A DNA stretch of 64,000 nt from Muraenolepis orangiensis. Lineage: Eukaryota; Chordata; Actinopteri; Gadiformes; Muraenolepididae. Under the pieces are notes generated by a model that was given only the letters and a program-made list of their open reading frames with translations, had not been told where the DNA came from and did not search any database. Each line of letters opens with the position of its first letter. Position 1 is the stretch's first letter. The translations under genes and the position numbers were made by a program. The stretch spans positions 134,001 through 198,000 of the forward strand of contig JANIIK010000610.1 in the NCBI GenBank assembly GCA_027704905.1, read 5' to 3'. Below, piece after piece: positions 55,817 through 64,000 of this stretch.

Positions 55817-56479
55817 CAAGGGGGGAAGTGAGAAGGAAGATCACAAATGAATATGGATTTCGGGCTCCATATTTGTTGGAAAGAATTGACCATGTCATAG
55901 GAAGATGCATGGTTTGTTTGAGAAACATATCTGTTTATGTCACCCAGAAACAGACACAGGAGGAGAAGGAGGACTTGAAGGAGCGAAAAGACGCCATTCA
56001 ACCAGGCGACAAAGTGTTTGTCAAGATCTACCGGAGAAAGTGGCATGACGCCCGATGAGAGGGACCATTCGAAGTCATCCGCACCACAAGAACTGCAATT
56101 CAGATCAAGGGATCTCCGACTTGGTACCACCTACATCACTGCATTAAGGCACCAACAGACCGAGATGAGGAGGAGGTACCACAAGGACTCAGATGATGAC
56201 AATGAGAATATAGATGATCGCATATCTCCTTTTCCAAGTGATGCCGAGTGCCAGTTCCCAGAAGATGCACAGCACGGAGGGTTCAATGCACTTGATTTAC
56301 GGGATGTTCCAGAACAACCAGAGCCAAACCCAAGAGGCCGGGAGGCCTCCCCCACTGACTCCAGAGAACCAATGAAATGCCCTGATCCAGTCCAGCCAAA
56401 TTGCTCAAGGCCAGTCAGAACCTCGGTCAAATCTATTCGACTCAAAGACTATGACATTGGAGATGTCAACACGGCATAA
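55817..56479 (+). pseudogene. ERV integrase C-terminus after large pol deletion
   Basis: GDKVFVKIYRRKWHDAR near 56008, a TGA, then EGPFEVIRTTRTAIQIKGSP and WYHLHHCIKAP. This is the SH3-like end of gamma-type integrases. RT, RNase H and the integrase core are absent, so a deletion of 2 kb or more lies near 55800-55860. The last reading (56018-56479) overlaps the start of the Ig/env frame, as pol and env do in gammaretroviruses. Confidence 0.8.
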
Positions 56480-56801
56480 GTCTCTGAGGAGAAATCGACG
56501 AGCAAGACAAGGAAATGAAGTCACAGGAATGAAAGGGAGCTCAGTCATACTCCCATGTAACATTGGACTCTATAAAGCAGACGCTGTATGGATGAAACAA
56601 AACAGGAAACTCAGCGAATTACACTCAAATTCCACACATGAAAACAGAATGAAACAATTTGGGAATTGTTCACTCCTCATCAAAGATGTCAAACAGGAAG
56701 ATGAAGGACAATATGAATGCAGAGATCCGATTTTTCCTTTGTTGAACTATAACAATACAATCCTAACGGTACAAGAGAACAGTGAAAATCTAACACAATA
56801 A
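56451..56801 (+). CDS. Immunoglobulin V-type domain in frame with ERV env
   Basis: 116 residues. GSSVILPCNI (first Cys near 56556), AVWMKQNRKL (core Trp), CSLLIKDV and EDEGQYECRD (second Cys near 56718) form a complete V-set signature, with N-S-T and N-C-S glycosylation sites. TAA at 56799 ends it, but the same frame is open again at once and contains the env ATG at 56814. No signal peptide precedes it; one could be supplied by splicing. Known: retroviral env genes do not normally have Ig domains, so capture of a host exon is inferred. It could also be a separate small protein. Confidence 0.75.
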   Translation: MTLEMSTRHKSLRRNRRARQGNEVTGMKGSSVILPCNIGLYKADAVWMKQNRKLSELHSNSTHENRMKQFGNCSLLIKDVKQEDEGQYECRDPIFPLLNYNNTILTVQENSENLTQ

Positions 56802-56813
56802 TTAGCAACTTCA

Positions 56814-58868
56814 ATGGAACCAGAAACTCTTATGACTCTAAGTCCACACAGTACTTTGAAACCAGCTTCCTCAAACTCAAGTACAATCTTTGTCTCTACC
56901 ACCATCAACACACAGAAACCGGATTATCTGAACACAGAAGCCTTCACTGCGAGCATAGCCTTGACTAGCGTAATCAGAATCCCACAAGAACCAGAAGGAC
57001 TCCAACAGAAGCAACACTACCAGACGGAACAAGAATCGACTTCAGAAACAAAGATCGTTCCTGACCGATCAAAGAATGAAACTGAACCTGAAGGATTGAC
57101 CGACACTAACAGAACGACCCAAGTACCAGAGATATTCAATAGCATTCAGGAAATGATGGAGCTGATGATGGCTGAACAGATAATAAACGGTACAAAAGAA
57201 AAACGGAGACTGAGCAGGACAGCACCATTAGGAGAAGAGATCATCACCGGAGTGGCACCAGCACAGGCATCCAAAGTAACGCCAACACGGAAAGATGGAA
57301 CGATAGTGGAATCCAATCCATTAATAGATTACCTAATAGACCCACTGGTGATACAAGCAAGAGGAAATCTTTGGTACCAATGGATGAATTACACAGGGAA
57401 GACTCACAACAGAGAAAACTGCTATATGTGCTCCAAAGCAAGAGAAGACATGTTGATAGTAATGAGCACCAGATACAGTTGGAGAAGCTGTGAGATACAG
57501 AGAACAGAGTGGATGGAGGCAAATGGAGGGCTCTATATGGGATCGGGTGGAATACTAAAAAGGAAGAGACCTCTTGGACTTGCCCCACACTGTGAAGCAG
57601 ACTGTTTACAGTACCTGGGATCTAAGGAATATTACAAATTCATGGAGAACAAGTATGAAGGAGTGACGACGGCAGAGAGATGTGAAGCTTTGGATGTGCG
57701 AGTGGGAAGAACGATAAAAGCATTACCAGTTAACGTAGAATTGACGCTGGTAGGAAAATTTGAATGTTTTCAGAAAACAATAGAAAGTGTAAGCAATAAT
57801 AGTACTAATAATAATGTTGGTGTTTTAAAAGAAGAACTCTGTGAAAGTGTATATGAGTTCTATTCGTTAGGTCCTGTCAAATATTTTGGAAATCCAGAAG
57901 TTGAGTGTAAGCAGTCAGCGATACACACAGGACAGAGAATAACAGCACGATATGTGAAGGGAAGGCAATTTGCTTATGCTCCTGGTGTTTGTCCATATCA
58001 CTATGCTACACAAGCCGTAGCAGATCAATATTGGATCTGTGATGGGAAGAATCTGTTAACCACCCTACCAATAGGATGGACTGGAAGATGTGCCCGAGTT
58101 CAGGCAATTCAATCTATCACTGTTATCCCGGCCCAGGATTTGGAAATCCAGGAACGGTCTGGTTCTGTGAGACATCGAAGACAGTTTGAGCAGGAAATAC
58201 GTCTAGACAGTGTGGGAATTCCTAGAGGTGTGCCCAGTGAGTTTAAAGCTATATCTTCAGTAGCGCTTGGATTTGCATCTATCATCTTTCCCTCGGTTGG
58301 AATAAACGTCAACGCAGATTGGATTAACTATATATATTACAACCAACAGAGATTCATCAACTATACCTCTGATGCGTTGGGAGCGTTAGGGAAGCAGCTT
58401 ACAGCAACTAGTGAAATGGCCTGGCAGAATAGACAAGCACTGGATTTTTTACTGGCAGAACGAGGAGGAGTGTGTCAGATGTTTGGGGACCAGTGCTGCA
58501 CATTCATCCCTAATACGACAGCAGCAAATGGACAATTCACCCTGGCAATGAATAAGCTCAAAACATTAAGGGAAGAGGTCAAAGAGAATGCTGGATTCCA
58601 AATCAAGTGGATGGACTGGATGGAGGCATCCTTAGGAAAATGGGGAGCCTATTTAGCCAGGATAGGAGCCATCTTTGGAGTTGGTCTAATTGTCGTGATC
58701 CTGATAATCAGTTGTGCTATTCCTATCATACGAGGAATGATATCAAGGGGTATTGGTAGAGCGATGAATATACAGGCAGTTCAGATGGCTATCATGCGAG
58801 ATGAAGGCCGATGTGTGTGTTCAATTTCTGAAGATCGGTACACAGTACTTGAACATCAGAGTGTGTGA
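56814..58868 (+). CDS. env: ERV envelope glycoprotein, gamma-type
   Basis: 684 residues. The Ser/Thr/Pro-rich N-terminal 120 residues are followed by a surface subunit with CYMCSKARED (near 57420) and many N-x-S/T sites. Furin site RHRR is at residues 453-456. The transmembrane subunit has an ALGFASIIFPSVG hydrophobic stretch, QALDFLLAERGG and C-x6-CC (CQMFGDQCC, residues 554-562), the covalent-link motif of gamma-type env. A membrane span lies at about 617-640 with a 45-residue tail. The frame is fully open, unlike pol. The N-terminus lacks an obvious signal peptide, consistent with the true start lying upstream. The product would be a class I fusion protein at the cell surface. Confidence 0.88.
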   Translation: MEPETLMTLSPHSTLKPASSNSSTIFVSTTINTQKPDYLNTEAFTASIALTSVIRIPQEPEGLQQKQHYQTEQESTSETKIVPDRSKNETEPEGLTDTNRTTQVPEIFNSIQEMMELMMAEQIINGTKEKRRLSRTAPLGEEIITGVAPAQASKVTPTRKDGTIVESNPLIDYLIDPLVIQARGNLWYQWMNYTGKTHNRENCYMCSKAREDMLIVMSTRYSWRSCEIQRTEWMEANGGLYMGSGGILKRKRPLGLAPHCEADCLQYLGSKEYYKFMENKYEGVTTAERCEALDVRVGRTIKALPVNVELTLVGKFECFQKTIESVSNNSTNNNVGVLKEELCESVYEFYSLGPVKYFGNPEVECKQSAIHTGQRITARYVKGRQFAYAPGVCPYHYATQAVADQYWICDGKNLLTTLPIGWTGRCARVQAIQSITVIPAQDLEIQERSGSVRHRRQFEQEIRLDSVGIPRGVPSEFKAISSVALGFASIIFPSVGINVNADWINYIYYNQQRFINYTSDALGALGKQLTATSEMAWQNRQALDFLLAERGGVCQMFGDQCCTFIPNTTAANGQFTLAMNKLKTLREEVKENAGFQIKWMDWMEASLGKWGAYLARIGAIFGVGLIVVILIISCAIPIIRGMISRGIGRAMNIQAVQMAIMRDEGRCVCSISEDRYTVLEHQSV

Positions 58869-59480
58869 AGAGGTTGTAGATGTTTGAAGGGATGCCCCTA
58901 GGACAAGGACAATTATTCAAAATACTGTGAAAGACAATAAATGATGGACAGACTTAAGTTGGGAAATACTCATCCATTCATATGTTAACTGAATTTTAAT
59001 TTTTAATTTTTAATTTTGTTATATTTGGTTTGTATTGTGTTTCTGGATGCTTGGTCAGACTGCGGACTGACAGAGTTTTCCTTTGGAACCCTGGTGACCA
59101 CAAGATGTAGCTGATCTTGTGTTTCATTGGTGGATGTATTTGTGTTGTATTGAACATTATTACAGTTCGTTTATATCCTTTATGTGTATTATTCTGTTAA
59201 TTTTTAATTTTTTTTTAGTTTTATCAATGCCGCCAGGTTGGCAATGTTGTTCTGCAGATTGACACTGGGGTTAGTCACTCTGCAAGGGGGGAGATGAACA
59301 TTTTCATTGATAAACATTTTCATTGATAAACATTTTCATTGATAAACATTTTCATTGATAAACATCTCTAAATACATAATATGTTGTAGAGAACTACACA
59401 GCGATGGGTTACTTTCAAGTATAACCTATTCAAGCATGTTTACATTTATGTCATACAATAATCAAATACAATGTATTTTT
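58869..59480 (+). other. ERV post-env region with 17-bp tandem repeat
   Basis: AT-rich. ATAAACATTTTCATTG is repeated four times at 59300-59362. No ORF is supportable. Confidence 0.6.
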
Positions 59481-59893
59481 TGTCTATTAGTCAGAGTCAA
59501 CAGGACTAGTGGAAAGGGCTAATGGAACAATTACATTGAATTTAAATAATATGAAGAGGCTTAACTAACATGTTTGTCCCTTATATGATACTTGGACACA
59601 GTGAGGGCCAAAGCAGCTAGAAGATGCTAGCTACATGTATAAAATGCCTCACATCTGTCTATGAGTGTTTGTTTGAACAGGAGCAGGCAGCCGATCCAAC
59701 CTCAGACAAACCATCACCCCAGGTTGAGGACTGGGTATACGTCCGTATCCTAAAACCAACGTGGGTCCAGTCAGACGTTAAGCGATCATACCAGATCCAA
59801 GTCACATCATCTGCCATCCTGGTAGATGTGGACCTTGGATACGTCTCAGCGGTTGCAGTCCAACACAACCTACATATGGATTCCATTGAATAA
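59481..59893 (+). pseudogene. Second integrase-like remnant, downstream of env
   Basis: SESTGLVERANGTI near 59490 resembles the conserved end of a retroviral integrase core (SxGxVERxNxT). 59700-59893 reads VEDWVYVRILKPTW then QIQVTSSAILVDV, similar to an integrase C-terminal barrel. Pol sequence after env is out of order and differs from 55817-56150, so it comes from a second element or a rearrangement. Confidence 0.5.
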
Positions 59894-59962
59894 CATCACA
59901 CCATGCAAATGAAAGGGGTTTTTCTTCTACAGCAACATTAAGAAGATTTGCTAGAACAGCAC

Positions 59963-60090
59963 ATAGATAAAATACCTGATTTAGGGAATCATGGGCCCCC
60001 TAGGACCATAAAATACCTGATTTAGGGAATCATGGGCCCCCTAGGACCATAAAATACCTGATTTAGGGAATCATGGGCCCCCTAGGACCA
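59963..60090. repeat. Three 41-bp tandem units
   Basis: Each unit reads ATAAAATACCTGATTTAGGG then AATCATGGGCCCCCTAGGAC. They lie inside the ERV tail. Confidence 0.9.
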
Positions 60091-60243
60091 CTTATCATAC
60101 AATATCTTTTATCAGGATGATAATGTGAAAGTTGAGATACCTTAGAATTGGTATTCCAGGTATGATGGGTCAACTCATCCCATTGATTTTGATTAACTAA
60201 GATTTCATTTTTCAATATGTTTTTGATATAATGCAATCATACT

Positions 60244-60280
<37 letters not shown>

Positions 60281-60863
60281 AGTGTGGTTTAATGGTTATG
60301 AAGCCTATTCGTATCAGATTAACAGATTGTGTGTTTGTTTTGATTGTGTTTAATGTTTTGTGCTTAATTCCCCCCAAGGAATGGTAAATCATAGATGAAG
60401 ACCTTAAGGAATGTAATCTTGCATAAGAAAACATGGACAGTGGTGTTTTTTTCTGAAAAGCAGAGTTTTCATTCTGTGCTACATATATACATATTTACCA
60501 GAGAGTATATTTACTGAGATACCAGAGAGTAATAATACTACATTATGCAATATTCACAGAAAGGGGTTTAATCAGAGTTGCAATGCTTGAACTAACGCAT
60601 GCATGAACCTTGTGAACAATTAATTTTACAGGAAGTCCTGAAGGAGAACAGTGACTGTGGTTTTTCTTTGATGTTACAACACTGTATGCAGTACAATCGC
60701 ATATGGTTTTTCAAATTGTCAGTTAAATTGTGCTATGATTCTTTATGTGAACAATATGTTAATTGCACTGTTAATTGTGAAACAGAATGATGATGCAATT
60801 GAAGGTATATGATGTTTTTTATTTGTGTAAACATTTTTGTGTTGGGACTTCTTTATAGAGTCC
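60091..60863 (+). other. ERV tail, no ORF
   Basis: AT-rich with a (TA)n at 60244-60274. A 63-residue ORF at 60599 has no recognisable feature. Confidence 0.35.
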
Positions 60864-60875
60864 CAAAGGGGGGAA
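60864..60875 (+). promoter_or_regulatory. ERV polypurine tract
   Basis: AAAGGGGGGAA lies two bases before the 3' LTR, as expected for plus-strand priming. Confidence 0.8.
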
Positions 60876-60877
60876 TA

Positions 60878-61446
60878 TGTAGTGTATTTTTATACCCTTA
60901 TTATAATCTAAAACACTGACTTTGGATCCTCTATCCATTGCAGTAGGTAGCTACAGCATAATCTGCTGGTGGACCCCAAGGCCCACTAGGACATAGAGAT
61001 GTGTTAAGCAGTTCCAGATGTGTAGGTGTTGTTGTGCCTTCAGGCCCTTGTAATGGTGCCTTTAGGCTGGTTTTCAACGGTATCCTACAGAATGTTGTGC
61101 AAGCCAAATACGACCCCCTTGGGGGTTTGAGCCATAAACTTGGGACGTGACGATGAAGACACCGAGGAAGACGCCGTGACCAACCAGAGTGCTGGTTGTA
61201 CCTCTCAGACCAATAGTATTAAGTTGATGTTTGTTACTTTGACCACTAGGAGTAGTGGTTGTTCTATGATGCTATGGTCTATATAATGTTTGGTGAAGGA
61301 GCGCGTCGCCAGTTCTGCGAATTGGCACGGCAGGCTCCATCTCGTTGCAACTGATGAATTTGATGCTTTGTTCAATAAACACCTTGAACTTAGTATCCGG
61401 ACCTCTGAGAAAGATTCTTATTCCACCGAGTAGAAATTATACTACA
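60878..61446 (+). mobile_element. ERV 3' LTR
   Basis: 569 bp, TGTAGT to ACTACA. TATATAA at 61280-61286 and AATAAA at 61374-61379. Compared with the 5' LTR it lacks about 30 bp near 61090 and has about 35 extra bp near 61225. Confidence 0.9.
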
Positions 61447-61815
<369 letters not shown>

Positions 61816-61826
61816 TATATATATAT

Positions 61827-62625
61827 GGGGTTCCATTAGTGCCAAAACTACATGTTAAATCAATGTTAATGTGTCGTAATTTGTCGTCGATGTGTGATAT
61901 GACGTGCTGATGTGTCGTTACTCTTGTCGTCTTCCCTGTTGTTGGTCGTGTTTTTACTCCTGTCGTCCTGATGCCCCATAGTGGTCCGTGTATGGGGTTC
62001 CATTAGTGCCAAAACTACATGTCGATGTTAATGTCAATGTTAATGTCGTCCTCCCCGTTGTTGGTCGTCCTGATGCCCCATAGTGGTCCGTGAAGGCATT
62101 GCAAGTGGGCCGCTGTTGGCCGTGTTGTTAGGCACGTCGTCTTCCCCGTCGTTGGTCTTGTCTTTACTCTTGTCGTCTTCCCGGTCTTGGTCTTCCTGAT
62201 GGTACCCTAGTGGTCCGTGAAGGCATTGCAAGTGGTCTGGTCGTTGGTCTTCTGAATGAAATCGTTATTAATTCAAATCAGTCAATCGAGTTTCAGGGGT
62301 ATGAAGTGAGCAAAGTGTTCAACGCCAACTTATGGTTTAAAATGAATATTTTGCCCAAATTTATGAGAAATGATGTCACGTCTTCACAGCTACAGGGGGC
62401 TAGAATCGCTCTTTTATATACAATGTGAATTCATTCGGTGCGTCAGGAAGACCAATGACGGGGAGGACGACAAGACCAACGACTGGGAAGACGACGTGCC
62501 TAACAACAGGGAAGACAAGAGTAACGACACATCAGCACGTCATATCACACATCGACATCGTCAGATGACAAATTAGGACAAATTTAAATGGGTTCCCCCT
62601 GTAGTTTTGGCACTAAGCGAACCCC
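61827..62625. mobile_element. Foldback-type element
   Basis: The left end GGGGTTCCATTAGTGCCAAA is matched in reverse at the right end (TTTTGGCACTAAGCGAACCC). Inside, GTCGTTACTCTTGTCGTCTT-type blocks at 61910-62230 recur inverted at 62440-62560. The unique centre (62250-62440) has no ORF of note. An internal repeat of the left end lies at 61994. Confidence 0.65.
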
Positions 62626-63009
62626 ATACCCGGACTACTCGTCGGTCTATACCTGTCGCTACTCCGACCTCCTGGTATCCAGACCCCTCACCCGTCCCGG
62701 ACTACTCGTCGGTCTATACCGGTCGCTACTCCGACCTCCTGGTATCCAGACCCCTCGCCCGTCCCGGACTACTCGTCGGTCTATACCTGTCGCTACTCCG
62801 ACCTCCCGGTATCCAGACCCCTCACCCGTCCCGGACCATGGGCCTGTCTACTACCTCCCGGTACTACGCTGATCCGACTTCCCGGTTTCCAGACCCCTGG
62901 CCTGTCCCTGATCACTCTGGTGTTGTGTTCGTTAAATAAAGTTTTCACGTTATCGCCTCACTGTGTCTTGGTCTGCGTTCTGGGTCCCACCAAACTATAC
63001 ACTTGTGAC
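62626..63009 (+). mobile_element. LTR-like repeat, plus strand copy
   Basis: Three units of about 72 bp (CGGACTACTCGTCGGTCTAT), AATAAAG near 62935, and CTGCGTTCTGGGTCCCACCA to CACTTGTGACA. It is the inverted counterpart of 41404-41803 and forms the inner end of the right arm. Confidence 0.65.
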
Positions 63010-64000
63010 AGTGTCGACCCATCGACTATCGTGAGAGATAGCTGGTTTTAAAGCAAACACACGCATCGCGCCGTCTCTTTGTTGAGGCGCGTCTCCTCCA
63101 CATGTCGGTTTGTTATTGCGATGATGATGATGATGATGATGACTCATTGTGGTAGATGTATCAGCTATACCTGTCTCTAGGTGTGACGCACATGGAAATA
63201 TATGTATTAAGGTTACCGTGTGTGTCTGTGTGTGTATTGTTCACATAAGTGATATTTACTGAAACCGTTGGCCATCTCTGTTGGCCTAAGCCGATAAGAG
63301 TTCAAAGTACTTCACTGGTATTAGACTAGTACTATAGACGCCGTCGAATATTACAATGTTGTACAGAATCAAGCAAACAGACCATGTGGTTTGAACTAGG
63401 TACCATGTGTCGTCTTCACGTCCTTTACTATCTGTCATGTCGTTCATTTAGGGCTTACACTAAAACGGGTTGGCTTTACTGAATTATTAAAGGAGATTTT
63501 TTACACATTTATTTACATTTTGTGTCAGCAGAGTAGAATAGTGCTTTGAAAGATAATTACAAAATATGTGTGTATGTATATATATCAGTGGCGAAGCGTG
63601 TCTATCACAACTGGACCTTCTGTAGGGGGGGGGGGGTAATGTGATATTGAAAATTGTGTGGGGCTTTTTTTTCAGCTGCAAATGATACTGTCGTGAATCT
63701 GTCGGAATCAAAATTCCTTTATTCGTCACCCGTACATATATTCTATCTATATCTATGCACACGTTATTATTAACAATAAAAACCTCATGGTCACATCAAG
63801 AGGATTCTGAAATCATCTCGCGACCCCCCCCCCCCCCCCCCTCGGGGGGACGCAACGCTGAGACAAAACCAGCAAAGACAAATGAGTCTCACTCACCAAT
63901 GATGTTCACTTAAAGTCCAAATCCATTCTCCTGTCCTTCTGGATGAATTGTTCGACCACCATCAGGTCATAAAGCTGATCGCTTTTCAGATCCAAAATAA
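62640..64000 (-). repeat. Right arm of large inverted repeat, runs off the window
   Basis: Reverse complement of 39600-41650. Examples: GATGATGATGACTCATTGTG at 63125 against 41265-41290, and the end AGCTGATCGCTTTTCAGATC against 39605. The poly-C run at 63825-63841 corresponds to poly-G at 40340. Confidence 0.88.

Larger units (their letters stand above)
47954..61446 (+). mobile_element. Endogenous retrovirus with paired LTRs, gamma-type env
   Basis: LTRs at 47954-48535 and 60878-61446 are clearly related, with TGTAGT...ACTACA ends. The order inside is primer site, long leader with two minisatellites, gag, in-frame UAG, protease, pol remnants, Ig-like segment, env, a 2-kb tail and polypurine tract. 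RT, RNase H and most integrase are deleted, so it cannot move by itself. The LTRs differ by several indels, so the insertion is not recent. No matching target duplication flanks it (TGTAT left, CACGC right). Confidence 0.9.

Noticed and set aside
60599..60790. 63-residue ORF in the ERV tail as an accessory gene
   Set aside because: No similarity that I can recognise and no start context or repeat in sister sequence.

Overview
This window looks like nuclear DNA of a teleost fish. There is no prokaryotic gene organisation. Coding signals are short exons with GT/AG borders, or degenerate transposon ORFs typical of fish: hAT, CR1/L2-like and R2-like LINEs, Ty3/Gypsy, a Gmr1-like element and a gamma-type endogenous retrovirus (ERV). 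Long (CA)n, (CT)n and (TATG)n runs are everywhere. Gmr1-type elements were first described in cod, but I cannot name the species.

Layout. (1) 1-14465, + strand: the 3' part of one host gene. A tandem array of 22 units of about 448 bp each carries an intact 102-bp phase 1-1 exon encoding a 34-residue repeat. It is followed by a 30-bp exon, a 48-bp exon, a 279-bp death-domain exon and a short terminal exon. Every junction is phase 1, so any number of repeats can be included or skipped without losing frame. The 3.5-kb intron before the death-domain exon is full of hAT and LINE debris. (2) 14466-30530: repeats. A hAT with a perfect 8-bp target duplication is broken by a solo LTR. Two other hAT remnants, a minus-strand LINE, a tandem head-to-tail pair of R2-like (restriction-endonuclease type) LINEs and a 36-bp minisatellite follow. 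(3) 31340-38369: a Gypsy element with intact gag, a UUUAAAC frameshift site and a long pol interrupted by a LINE tail. (4) 38745-42140: duplicated modules and the left arm of a large inverted repeat whose right arm begins near 62640 and runs off the window. (5) 42717-47880: a decayed Gmr1-like element (gag-protease-integrase-RNase H order, SCAN-like gag) inserted in a TA-rich microsatellite and broken by a LINE. (6) 47954-61446: an ERV with paired LTRs, two large minisatellites in its leader, gag, in-frame UAG before protease, most of pol deleted, an immunoglobulin V-type domain in frame with env, and a long env ORF.

The two most unusual items are the expandable 34-residue exon array feeding a death domain and the Ig-domain/env arrangement of the ERV. 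All calls come from reading the sequence; no database search was run.
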